From an uncultured Eubacterium sp. (lineage in GTDB: Bacteria; Bacillota; Clostridia; Oscillospirales; CAG-272): DNA of 45,123 bases. Each line of letters opens with the position of its first letter. Positions within the stretch are counted from its first letter, which is position 1. The stretch spans positions 1 to 45,123 of the forward strand of contig UQUT01000013.1 in assembly GCA_900544285.1 (NCBI GenBank). Reading direction: 5' to 3'. Positions 31,355 through 39,621 of this stretch are shown here, one piece after another. Below the pieces are notes generated by a model that saw nothing but the letters and a program-made list of their open reading frames with translations, searched no databases and was not told the DNA's origin. Made by a program: the position numbers and the translations under genes.

Positions 31355-33913
31355 TTGGCACACAAGGATTATAAGCCCGAGGATATAATGTATCCCGAGC
31401 AGCATATAGTAAACACGGAGCTTGTAAAGGAAATGCAGAAATCCTTTATAGAGTACGCAATGTCTGTCATAGTTGAGAGAGCGCTTCCGGACGTCCGTGA
31501 CGGTTTGAAGCCTGTTCACAGAAGAATCCTATACGCTATGTATGAGGACGGGCTGACGCGTGACAAGCCGTACAGAAAATGCGCAACAGCCGTCGGCGAC
31601 GTGCTCGGCAGGTATCATCCGCACGGCGACGCTTCGGTTTATGACGCGCTCGTCCGTCTGGCGCAGGATTTCTCAATGAGATACCCGCTTATAGACGGTC
31701 ACGGAAACTTCGGCTCGATAGACGGCGACCCCCCGGCTGCATACCGTTATACCGAGGCGAGAATGTCCCGTATGTCGGACGAGATGCTGCGGGATATCGA
31801 AAAGGAGACGGTTGACTGGTCTCCGAACTTTGATGAAACAAGAAAAGAGCCGAGGGTGCTTCCCTCCAGATTTCCGAACCTGCTTGTAAACGGTTCGTCC
31901 GGCATTGCCGTCGGTATGGCGACGAATATCCCCCCGCATAACCTCCGCGAGGTCATCGGCGCGGCAATCTGCCTGCTCGATAACCCGGAAGCGACGCTTG
32001 ACGAGCTTATGCAGCACATAAAAGGTCCCGATTTCCCGACAAGGGGAATAATTATGGGCAGAAGCGGCATAAGGGCGGCATATGAAACCGGCAGAGGACG
32101 GGTTATCGTCCGCGCAAGATGCCATTTTGAGGAATACGGCAAGGACAAGAGAGAAAGAATTATCGTAACGGAGCTGCCGTATCAGGTCAACAAGAGAATG
32201 CTCATTGCGTCAATTGCCGACCTTGTAAAGGACAAGCGGCTTGAAGGCATTTCCGACCTCCGCGACGAAACGGACAGAAACGGTATGCGTATCGTCATCG
32301 AGACGAAGAAGGACGCAAATCCGCAGGTGGTTCTCAATCACCTCTATACGCTGACGTCTCTCCAGACGTCGTTTGCGATAAACATGCTCGCGCTTGTCGA
32401 CGATCAGACCCAGCCGAAAATACTTTCCCTGCGCCACATCCTTACTGAATATCTCAAATTTCAGGAGGAGCTTATCGTTCGCAGGACGCGTTTTGACCTT
32501 CGCAAGGCGGAGGAAAGAGCGCATATTCTCCGCGGACTGCTCATAGCGGAGGAAAATATTGACGAGATTATAAAGACCATCCGCAATTCATATGACGACG
32601 CAAAAGAAAACCTGATGGCTCGCTTCTCACTCAGCGACCCGCAGGCGAGCGCAATACTTGAAATGCGACTCAAACAGCTTCAGGGGCTTGACCGTCTCAA
32701 GCTGGAGGAGGAATTCAAGGCGCTTGAAGCGAAGATTGCAGATTATAAGGACATTCTCGAAAAGCCGGAGAGAGTGCGCGAAACGCTCAAAACCGAGCTT
32801 ACCGCGATTTCCGATAAATACGGCGACGAACGCTTTACGGAAATTCAGGATTCCGTTGACGATATAGACGATGAAGACCTCATCGAGCGTCACGACTGCG
32901 TGATAACCATGACCTACGGCGGATATATAAAGAGAAACCCCGTTGACACCTATTCCGCTCAGAACAGAGGCGGAAAGGGCATAGTCGGTATGACGACAAA
33001 GGAAGAGGACGCCATACGCGACGTTATGGTTGTCCATTCGCACAGCTACCTGCTTATGTTTACGTCCGCCGGCAAGGTCTATATGAAAAAAGCATATCAG
33101 ATTCCCGAAGCGTCACGCACGGCAAAGGGCACGAACCTTGTAAACGTGCTCCAGCTTGCAGAGGGAGAAAAGGTTACGTCGATTGTATCGCTTGAAGGCT
33201 TTGAGGACGAGCAGTATTTCGTTATGGTGACGAAAAAAGGCGTTATAAAGCGAGCTTCGACAAAGGACTTTGAATATCAGCGCAAGGGCGGCAAGATTGC
33301 CATAAACCTTGACGATGGCGACGAGCTTCTCTCCGTAAACAAAACGGCGGGAAACAGCGACATCATCATCGCGACAAGACAGGGTAAGGCTGTCCGCTTT
33401 GACGAAAACGACGCGCGCGTTATGGGAAGAACGGCAAGAGGCGTCCGCGGTATCAAGCTCCGCGAGGGCGACGAGGTTGTCGGCGTCAGCGTAGTCGAAG
33501 AAGGAAAAACGCTTATAACCGTCACGGAAAAGGGCTTCGGAAAGAGAAATGATTTCGATTGCTTCTCTGCGCACAGCCGAGGCACGATGGGCGTTATATG
33601 TCATAAGCTGACCGCAAAGACGGGCGAGCTTGCCGGCATTGCCGCTGTCTCCGATGACGATGATATAATGATAATCACAAATGAGGGAACAATCATCCGT
33701 ATGGCTGTAAGCGGAATACCGGTATACGGCAGCGGCGGCACGTCGGGAGTTATAGTCATGAGACTTGACGACGGCGCGAAGATTGTAAACTTCGCTGTAA
33801 CAAAATCAGAAAAGGAAGAAGAAGAAAAGGAAAATACGGAAACCGAGGCTGACACTGCGTCAGAAAATAATGAGGCTTCCGCAGAAGGGGAAAACCCTCC
33901 CGAAAATGAATAA
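31355..33913 (+). CDS. gyrA: DNA gyrase subunit A
   Basis: An 852-residue cleavage subunit. The catalytic Tyr is residue 132 in AYRYTEARMS. The quinolone-determining region reads YHPHGDASVYDALVRLAQDF (88-107), with Ala93 at the position of E. coli Ser83. The GyrA-box QNRGGKGIVGM near 537 shows this is gyrase rather than topoisomerase IV, and the six-bladed C-terminal domain follows. The tail (from about 815) is a long acidic stretch rich in Glu. The start is TTG at 31355, with GGAGG nine bases upstream. It is 14 bp after gyrB. Confidence 0.97.
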   Translation: MAHKDYKPEDIMYPEQHIVNTELVKEMQKSFIEYAMSVIVERALPDVRDGLKPVHRRILYAMYEDGLTRDKPYRKCATAVGDVLGRYHPHGDASVYDALVRLAQDFSMRYPLIDGHGNFGSIDGDPPAAYRYTEARMSRMSDEMLRDIEKETVDWSPNFDETRKEPRVLPSRFPNLLVNGSSGIAVGMATNIPPHNLREVIGAAICLLDNPEATLDELMQHIKGPDFPTRGIIMGRSGIRAAYETGRGRVIVRARCHFEEYGKDKRERIIVTELPYQVNKRMLIASIADLVKDKRLEGISDLRDETDRNGMRIVIETKKDANPQVVLNHLYTLTSLQTSFAINMLALVDDQTQPKILSLRHILTEYLKFQEELIVRRTRFDLRKAEERAHILRGLLIAEENIDEIIKTIRNSYDDAKENLMARFSLSDPQASAILEMRLKQLQGLDRLKLEEEFKALEAKIADYKDILEKPERVRETLKTELTAISDKYGDERFTEIQDSVDDIDDEDLIERHDCVITMTYGGYIKRNPVDTYSAQNRGGKGIVGMTTKEEDAIRDVMVVHSHSYLLMFTSAGKVYMKKAYQIPEASRTAKGTNLVNVLQLAEGEKVTSIVSLEGFEDEQYFVMVTKKGVIKRASTKDFEYQRKGGKIAINLDDGDELLSVNKTAGNSDIIIATRQGKAVRFDENDARVMGRTARGVRGIKLREGDEVVGVSVVEEGKTLITVTEKGFGKRNDFDCFSAHSRGTMGVICHKLTAKTGELAGIAAVSDDDDIMIITNEGTIIRMAVSGIPVYGSGGTSGVIVMRLDDGAKIVNFAVTKSEKEEEEKENTETEADTASENNEASAEGENPPENE

Positions 33914-33944
33914 AAATACTTTGTTTTAAGAAAGGGTTTCCGAA

Positions 33945-35078
33945 ATGAAAGCAACCAAAAAGAAAGAAACAGCAAACGTTCCCGCAGGCGCGGAGGACAG
34001 AAAAAAGGCATTGGCAACGGCTCTTGCGCAGATTGAAAAGGATTTCGGCAAGGGCACGATAATGAAGCTCGGTGAAAACACGCATATGAACGTCGAAGCA
34101 ATACCGACAGGGTCGCTCACGCTTGACCTTGCCCTTGGTATCGGAGGTGTGCCGCGCGGCAGAATTATCGAAATATTCGGGCCGGAATCCTCCGGTAAAA
34201 CGACGGTCGCCCTGCATATTGCGGCAGAGGTTCAGAAAATGGGCGGCGAAGCGGCGTTTATCGACGCGGAGCACGCTCTTGACCCTGTTTATGCAAAGGC
34301 ACTCGGCGTAAATATCGACAGTCTCCTCGTTTCCCAGCCCGACTCCGGCGAGCAGGCACTTGAAATTACGGAGGCGCTCGTCCGCTCGGGCGCGATTGAC
34401 GTTGTCGTTGTCGACTCTGTCGCTGCACTCGTTCCCCAACAGGAAATTGACGGCGTCATGGGTTCAAGCCACGTCGGACTTCAGGCAAGACTTATGTCGC
34501 AGGCGCTGCGCAAGCTCTCCGGCTCCATTGCAAAGACAAACTGCGTTGTCATTTTCATAAACCAGCTCCGCGAGAAGGTCGGCGTTATGTATGGTAACCC
34601 CGAAACGACCCCCGGCGGCAGAGCGCTGAAATTCTATGCTTCCGTCCGTATTGACGTAAGAAAAGCGGAAACTCTTAAACAGGGTAGCGAAACTTACGGA
34701 AACAAGGTCAAATGTAAGGTTGTCAAAAATAAGGTCGCACCGCCGTTCAAAATTGCCGAATTCGATATTATTTACGGAAAAGGTATTTCAAAGGTCGGCG
34801 AGGTGCTTGATATCGGAACGGATGTCGGTGTAATTCAAAAGAGCGGTTCGTTCTTCTCGTATAACGGCGAAAGACTCGGTCAGGGCAAGGAAAAAGCGAA
34901 AGCCGCCCTTGAAGCCGACCCCGCACTCCTTGCGGAAATTGAGGCAAAAATCAAAGCCAAGAGCGACGATATAGACCTTACAATTGATCCGGAAGAGGCA
35001 TATTCGCTTGAAGATGATGAGGACGAGGGCGATGAATTCGATATCCGCGTGCTCGATGTCGACGCCGACGACAAATGA
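33945..35078 (+). CDS. recA: Recombinase RecA
   Basis: A 377-residue recombinase and SOS co-protease. Walker A is GPESSGKTT (near 78), Walker B is VVVVDSVAALVP (about 147-158), the L1 region is EIDGVMGSSHVGLQARLMSQ and the L2 region is NQLREKVGVMYGNPETTPGG. The acidic tail EDDEDEGDEFDI is typical. AAAGGG lies about 10 bases before the ATG. Only 31 bp separate it from gyrA, with no promoter or LexA-type inverted repeat visible there, so it seems to be expressed with gyrBA. recX overlaps its stop. Confidence 0.98.
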   Translation: MKATKKKETANVPAGAEDRKKALATALAQIEKDFGKGTIMKLGENTHMNVEAIPTGSLTLDLALGIGGVPRGRIIEIFGPESSGKTTVALHIAAEVQKMGGEAAFIDAEHALDPVYAKALGVNIDSLLVSQPDSGEQALEITEALVRSGAIDVVVVDSVAALVPQQEIDGVMGSSHVGLQARLMSQALRKLSGSIAKTNCVVIFINQLREKVGVMYGNPETTPGGRALKFYASVRIDVRKAETLKQGSETYGNKVKCKVVKNKVAPPFKIAEFDIIYGKGISKVGEVLDIGTDVGVIQKSGSFFSYNGERLGQGKEKAKAALEADPALLAEIEAKIKAKSDDIDLTIDPEEAYSLEDDEDEGDEFDIRVLDVDADDK

Positions 35079-35728
35079 AAACAGTTATTGAAAAAATAAC
35101 ACCGATAAGAGAGGGAGAGGCGATCATCGTCTCCCTTTCTCTTTCGGACGGCGTGCATGAAGAAAAATGCAAACACGAGATTGCAACCGATCTGTTTTTG
35201 GATATGGGCTTTCCCCTGTCTTCGGGTGACGGAATTGAGATAAGTCAAGACGGATATGAGGAAATTATCGACGCCTCAGAGCTGACGTCCGCAATAAAAA
35301 AAGGTGCGGACTTTATCGGTTTTGCCCAGAATACAAAGAAAAGTCTTGTTTTGAAGCTGCTTCACAAGGGTTTTTCAAAGGATATTTCCGTCCGCGCGGC
35401 GGATTATCTTGAAAACGTCGGGTATATAAACGAGAGAGAACAGGCGGAGGAGCTTTTTGCAGATCTTGCCGAAAGACGGCTGTACGGACCGTCACGCATA
35501 CGGAACGAGCTTTATAAAAAGGGCTTTTCGGAGACCGTTATAAATATCACAATGCAAACCGAACTTGACTTTGACGAAATTCTTGCAGAACGTATCAGAC
35601 GGACGGTAAACCTTTCCGACTTTGCGGACAAGGCAAAGCGGCAGAAGGAGATAGCGTCGCTCATGCGCTACGGATTTTCGGTCGGCAATATCAAAAACGC
35701 GCTGATTATACTGAAAGACGAACAATGA
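35075..35728 (+). CDS. recX: RecA regulator RecX
   Basis: A 217-residue helical-repeat protein that controls RecA filaments. The ATG overlaps the recA stop (ATGA). The RecX three-helix repeats are seen at about 95-215: LVLKLLHKGFSKDISVRAAD, YINEREQAEELFADLAERRL, YGPSRIRNELYKKGFSETVI and RQKEIASLMRYGFSVGNIKN. The N-terminal 80 residues are a beta-rich extension common in Clostridia. A strong terminator follows. Confidence 0.9.
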   Translation: MKTVIEKITPIREGEAIIVSLSLSDGVHEEKCKHEIATDLFLDMGFPLSSGDGIEISQDGYEEIIDASELTSAIKKGADFIGFAQNTKKSLVLKLLHKGFSKDISVRAADYLENVGYINEREQAEELFADLAERRLYGPSRIRNELYKKGFSETVINITMQTELDFDEILAERIRRTVNLSDFADKAKRQKEIASLMRYGFSVGNIKNALIILKDEQ

Positions 35729-35733
35729 AAAAG

Positions 35734-35755
35734 GCACCCGAAAGGGTGCTTTTTT
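35734..35755 (+). terminator. Terminator of the gyr-recA-recX transcript
   Basis: GCACCC (35734-35739), loop GAAA, GGGTGC (35744-35749), then six T. It begins six bases after the recX stop. Confidence 0.9.
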
Positions 35756-35756
35756 G

Positions 35757-36330
35757 AGTTAAGAGTGAAGAGAAAAGGTGCGCTCCGCGCGGGGGTATTA
35801 TATTGTTCGCGGGCGGGAAAAATATTTGCATCCCTCTCCGAGGGAGATTTGCAAGAGGTGCGAAGCACCCTTGCAGGCTTTGCCGAGAAGAGGGAGGTGG
35901 CATTTTCGCGAGAAAATGACGGAAGGATGTTGCAAGGCAAAATGCACAGGTGTCATCAAAAAGGGAGCTTTCCGCAAACACCGGTTTTTTATGTACTTTC
36001 TTTTTTGAAAAGAAAGTACGAAAGAAAGCAATTCAGGAGGCACATCCTCCTGAAAGACCACCTGAAAAAGTTCAAGGCGGGGTTTCTCTGCTACTCCGAC
36101 TTTACCCAAAGCAAAGGCGAGAGTGTAGCTCGAATCTTAAAGTGTTTTTAATAGTGCGGGGCTTTTGTGCCTGCGGAGACGGGAGAAAGCAAGAGTTTTT
36201 AAGGGGCGCTATAAAAGTTTAGAGAGCTTCTCCTTTTGGGAGATATGCAAATGCTTCAGCGTTTGCAGGCTTCGCCGAGAAGAGGGAGGTGGCGCGGTTT
36301 GCCGTGTCGGAGAGGGCTTAATAAAAAAGG
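35757..36330. repeat. Repeat mosaic R3, R2, R3 (gene-free)
   Basis: 35757-35960 (R3) begins AGTTAAGAGTGAAGAGAAAA, has GTGCGAAGCAC and CATTTTCGCGAGAAAATG hairpins and GCCGAGAAGAGGGAGGTGGC. 35985-36195 is a full R2 with its GTACTTTC...GAAAGTAC hairpin. 36220-36310 is a second, diverged R3, with GCCGAGAAGAGGGAGGTGGC repeated. Open frames here do not look like proteins. Nothing in 35756-36655 supports a gene. Confidence 0.7.
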
Positions 36331-36340
36331 ACGGATAACC

Positions 36341-36650
36341 GCCAATTTTTATGAGAATATAAAATTTGCTCAAACCAATAACTAAAGTTTCTTTTGCCCA
36401 CTTTTCTTCTCGAAGGAAAGAACGGTCGAAACAAAAACAGAGATGAAAAATCCTCTCTATTTGCTTTTTGTAAAATTTGCTCAAACCAATAACTAAAGTT
36501 TCTTTTGCCTACTTTTCTTCTCGAAGGAAAGAACAGTCGAAACAAAAACAGAGATGAAAAATCCTCTCTATTTGCTTTTTGTAAAACTTGCTCAAACCAA
36601 TAACTAAAGCTTCTTTTGCCTACTTTTCTTCTCGAAGAAAAGTAGGGGGG
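36341..36650 (-). repeat. R1 tandem array, 111-bp period, inverted
   Basis: AAAATTTGCTCAAACC begins at 36361 and 36472, and a one-mismatch version at 36583, giving an exact 111-bp period over two and a half copies. Each unit on the minus strand has the AAGAAAAG hairpin, CAAAAGAAACTTTAGTTATTG and the CAGAGATG-type terminator hairpin. The left end (36341-36360) carries the beginning of the GCGG-type terminator in reverse. Confidence 0.82.
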
Positions 36651-36655
36651 AAATG

Positions 36656-36685
36656 AAAAAACGTCCCTCCCCAAGAGACGTTTTT
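36656..36685 (-). terminator. Terminator downstream of the candidate RNA and mrnC operon
   Basis: AAAAACGTC (36657-36665) pairs with GACGTTTTT (36677-36685). On the minus strand it is followed by a T-run. It can also work on the plus strand. Confidence 0.72.
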
Positions 36686-36905
36686 CCATGTTTGCCGCGC
36701 TGAATTGTGTCCCCGTCCTTATCGGGGGGTAGGTGGATAAAGCGGGTTAGGCAAACCAAAGATTGCAAGACAGAATATCGAAAACCCGTTGCAAACCGAT
36801 ACCCTCCACCGCGAGCGTAAGAACGCAAGGAGCTGACACTATAAAAAAGTGCAGACCGCTATTGGGCGGGAGGGGCGGTCGCCGGGACGGATCTTTATAT
36901 CCTGC
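36686..36905 (-). ncRNA. Candidate structured non-coding RNA
   Basis: Between mrnC and a minus-strand terminator are about 220 bases rich in G and C with several nested pairings on the minus strand. GACCGC pairs with GCGGTC near the 5' side, CACT with AGTG around a U-rich loop, and AACGGGTT with AACCCGCT (one G-U). GGTGG can pair with CCACC while TATCGG pairs with CCGATA, which together would form a pseudoknot. It matches no RNA family I can name. It could instead be a structured 3' UTR of mrnC. No strong promoter is seen; TATGAT near 36915 is a weak candidate -10. Confidence 0.35.
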
Positions 36906-36922
36906 CGTTTTATCATATTAAA

Positions 36923-37294
36923 TTAAATATCCGGATAAGCTACCGAAAAAAGCTCGCGGGCTCTTTCGGTCATGCCGGAAAGATACAAAAAACCGAAAAT
37001 CGCTTCAAAGCCTGTTGCCCTGTGATACTGGACGGGGGTTGAATGCTTCGGCGTTGTTTTTGTTTTGTGATTTCTGCCGGTCAGGTAAACGCCTGTTTCC
37101 TCCTCCGTAAGCAGAGGAAGAACCGACTCCAGCCTGTCACTCTGCGCCTCGGCGCAAACGAGCTTCTGCGCAAGAGCGGAGAGTTTTCCCGTGTCCGAAA
37201 CGCCGGACGCCGCAAGTCTTTCTCTTATATAGACTTCAAGCACCGCGTCGCCGACGTAAGCATAAACGGAGACTGAATGATCCTGTTTATTCAA
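36923..37294 (-). CDS. mrnC: Mini-ribonuclease III
   Basis: A 123-residue RNase III-like enzyme lacking a double-stranded-RNA-binding domain; in Bacillus it matures 23S rRNA ends. The catalytic patterns are AYVGDAVLEVYIRERL (residues 12-27) and the C-terminal ATGFEAIFGFLYLSG (about 93-107). The start is TTG at 37294 with GGAGG nine bases upstream, inside the end of gtrA (8-bp overlap). Length is normal. Confidence 0.92.
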   Translation of the reverse strand: MNKQDHSVSVYAYVGDAVLEVYIRERLAASGVSDTGKLSALAQKLVCAEAQSDRLESVLPLLTEEETGVYLTGRNHKTKTTPKHSTPVQYHRATGFEAIFGFLYLSGMTERARELFSVAYPDI

Positions 37295-37847
37295 TGGGCT
37301 TATCCTCCGACTTGCTTTTTTTGAAAACGAGCACCTTGCTGATAATATAGTTGCAGATTATGACAACAACCGCCGCAATGATCTTTGAAAGTATCTCCGC
37401 GAGGTTTCTTTCTTTCCCGAGCAGGAACACTGCAACGAGAGAAGGGAAGAGCTTTGCAAGGGCGAATGTACCGGCATAAGTGATGACAAAGTCAAGCCCG
37501 AAGGTTACAAGGCGCGAGCCCGCGAATGTGACGAGCTGTTTTCCGGTCGATACGTCCTTGTCGGCGTCTGTAAACACCCATTTTTTGTTTGTGAAAAACG
37601 CAAAAAGTACGGCGCAGATCCATTGGAGCACCTGGGCTACGGTGTAAACCGCGATATATTTTCCGCCCGTCACTTCCTCCGCCGGTATGTCGAATATCGC
37701 TCTGCCTGCGGCGAGGATACCGTAATAAACGATCCAACCGACAAGTGTCGTAAGCACGCCGAAAAACAGATACATTATAATCTCGCGGTACTTCGTCAAG
37801 TGAAGTCCGTCGATGATTTTATCAAAAAAACTCTTTTTTTCTTTCAT
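37287..37847 (-). CDS. GtrA family membrane protein
   Basis: A 186-residue protein with four predicted transmembrane helices (about 24-46, 68-90, 105-130 and 145-172). It has the GtrA patterns YLFFGVLTTLVGWIVYYGIL and FTNKKWVF near 85-92. Members often help flip or transfer lipid-linked sugars in cell-envelope polymer synthesis; the substrate here is unknown. AGAGGTG lies 14 bases upstream of the ATG, a long spacing, inside the end of rnmV. It overlaps mrnC. Confidence 0.88.
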   Translation of the reverse strand: MKEKKSFFDKIIDGLHLTKYREIIMYLFFGVLTTLVGWIVYYGILAAGRAIFDIPAEEVTGGKYIAVYTVAQVLQWICAVLFAFFTNKKWVFTDADKDVSTGKQLVTFAGSRLVTFGLDFVITYAGTFALAKLFPSLVAVFLLGKERNLAEILSKIIAAVVVIICNYIISKVLVFKKSKSEDKPIE

Positions 37848-37856
37848 ATATTTATT

Positions 37857-38441
37857 TTACACCTCTGTTTTGAGTTTTTCAATAGCAGAAAGATATTCTT
37901 TTTCGCTGACGGCAAGATTTATCGCATTTATGAGGGAATTTGAGGAAAGATTACAAGGTAAATCCAGCAATCGCGCGAGTTTTTTGCGCTTTTCGGAGCT
38001 GCTGTCGCCGCCGGAAAGCCCGAGAAGATAGAAATCTGTTTTTGTCACCTTCGGTTCACATCGACTTATCCCGCCCGCAAACGGAAAAAGCGCGTTTTCA
38101 AGCCAGCCGCGATCCATTCCTTCAACGCCCAGAAGCCCCGCCTTTGAAGGCTCAGCCTTGCGCTTTTCCTTGCCCCTGACCTCGGGCGTATAGATATCGA
38201 AAATTTTATCGGGCGGGAGAATTCCGTGAATATAATTACGGATGACAAGCCCCGCGCCGTCGCTGTCCGTCAGCACGATGACCCCGCCCGCCGCGGCAAG
38301 TCTGCGGATGAGAGCGGCTTTTTCGTCCTTTTTGAAAATTCCGAAACCGTCCGTTGTGATGACGGTCGCCTTCGCGACGGAAAGCACGCGTTTGCGGTCA
38401 TATTTGCCTTCAACAATTATCGGAAGAGAAATTTCAAGCAT
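37857..38441 (-). CDS. rnmV: Ribonuclease M5 (Toprim, 5S rRNA maturation)
   Basis: A 194-residue protein with an N-terminal Toprim domain: IIVEGKYD (catalytic Glu11), TTDGFGIF and VIVLTDSDGAG (Asp59, Asp61). The C-terminal half (about 100-194) is the DUF4093-type domain found in RNase M5. It trims precursor 5S rRNA. Its common neighbour ksgA is absent; here it follows holA after three bases. Confidence 0.88.
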   Translation of the reverse strand: MLEISLPIIVEGKYDRKRVLSVAKATVITTDGFGIFKKDEKAALIRRLAAAGGVIVLTDSDGAGLVIRNYIHGILPPDKIFDIYTPEVRGKEKRKAEPSKAGLLGVEGMDRGWLENALFPFAGGISRCEPKVTKTDFYLLGLSGGDSSSEKRKKLARLLDLPCNLSSNSLINAINLAVSEKEYLSAIEKLKTEV

Positions 38442-38444
38442 TTA

Positions 38445-39533
38445 TCAGCCTCTCAATGACTTGGGCGTATAGATTTTCGCCGCAAGCTCGTAAACAAGCC
38501 CCCATTTATCGGAGGTTGTGCTTTTCAGGGCGACGTCTGTTTTGTATGTCGCGAGCACGGCGTTTTCAATGACGGAAATCGGCACTTTTTCGACAGATTT
38601 ATAGACGAGCTTTGCCCTGTATTCGTTCATGCCGATCGCCTTTGCAAGTCCGGCGACGGAAACACCGGAGAGCACTGCGGTTTTTGCTTTCAGCATTTCG
38701 GAATATATCTTTCCGAGCTTCGCGATGACGGATATCGGCTCTTCGCGCATATCGCGACAAAAGTCAAGCACGGCTAACATTTCGCGCAGATTCCATTTTG
38801 CCGCCGCGTTTGACATTGCAAACGGCATATCGTCCTTTGCGTTCTGAACGCAGACTGTGCGGACGTCCTCCTCGGTTATCGGGGTTGCCTCGCCGCTTTG
38901 CGCATAATTTTTATATGCCGCCAGCTTTTCCGTCTCGGAAAGAACGGCGAGCATCCGTCCGGAACAAAGCTCGCAGAGTGCTGCGGCGGCTTCATCCGTC
39001 AGATAAAGACAGCCGTTTTTTCCCGCGATCAGCTTCTTTGCCCATGCAATCAGCTTGCCGGACGAAAGTAAATCAAACTTTACAAATTTACAGATTGGTG
39101 ACAGCTTCTTGAAAAGCGCGGACTGCTCGAAACGGTAATCGGCTTCAAGCTCGTCCGAGCGGAAATTCAGTATCGTGAAGGCGTCGCCTCCGCCTCCGGA
39201 AAGCGTTTCCGCAAGCGCGTCGACAGAAGAACTCTTTCCGATAATCGCTCCGAGATCGCAGACCTCGACAAGCGTCAGTTCCTGCATCATGGGCGCGGCA
39301 AAAAGTGCGTCCGCGAGGGAAGAGAGGCCGCTTTTTTCATCGGAAAGCGAGACGGAGAAACGGTTGAAAACGTCAAAGCCATCCGCTGTCATCACGGCTT
39401 TTGAAATTCTCTCCGTCCAGACGGTTTTCAGATAGTCCTCCTCGCCGAAAAACACAAGCGTTTCGGCTTTTCCGGACGATATTATGTCCGGAAGAGCGTC
39501 CGGAGAAAGTATTTTGCTTTCGGTTTTCGCCAT
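38445..39533 (-). CDS. holA: DNA polymerase III delta subunit
   Basis: A 362-residue clamp-loader subunit. The N-terminal domain has LVFFGEEDYLKTVW (about 26-39) and the FAAPMMQELTLVEV segment (78-91). The helical middle and collar domains follow, with AGKNGCLYLTDEAAAALCEL and LLAKG-like collar helices near 280-350. There is no Walker P-loop, as expected for delta. AGGAGG precedes the ATG. Confidence 0.9.
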   Translation of the reverse strand: MAKTESKILSPDALPDIISSGKAETLVFFGEEDYLKTVWTERISKAVMTADGFDVFNRFSVSLSDEKSGLSSLADALFAAPMMQELTLVEVCDLGAIIGKSSSVDALAETLSGGGGDAFTILNFRSDELEADYRFEQSALFKKLSPICKFVKFDLLSSGKLIAWAKKLIAGKNGCLYLTDEAAAALCELCSGRMLAVLSETEKLAAYKNYAQSGEATPITEEDVRTVCVQNAKDDMPFAMSNAAAKWNLREMLAVLDFCRDMREEPISVIAKLGKIYSEMLKAKTAVLSGVSVAGLAKAIGMNEYRAKLVYKSVEKVPISVIENAVLATYKTDVALKSTTSDKWGLVYELAAKIYTPKSLRG

Positions 39534-39621
39534 CCGAATCCTCCTTTGCGAGATTTATGGAATTAAATGGAGTTTTCCCCACTGTCCACAAAGTTATAAA
39601 CATTTTTGCCCCGATTTTCAC

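Noticed and set aside
31619..31680. Acquired quinolone-resistance mutation in gyrA
   Set aside because: The whole motif GDASVYD reads as a lineage-type sequence like that of mycobacteria rather than a single recent substitution.
36341..36650. CRISPR-like array
   Set aside because: The repeated unit is the whole 111-bp period with no short repeat plus variable spacers, and no cas genes are present.
36720..36820. c-di-GMP-I riboswitch
   Set aside because: GGTAGGTGG and GGCAAACC are present on the plus strand but in the wrong order and without the GACGCAAAGC segment; no plus-strand gene follows.
39534..39621. Single DnaA-box-like CTGTCCACA
   Set aside because: One degenerate match in an 88-bp gap, far from the clustered boxes at oriC, is expected by chance.
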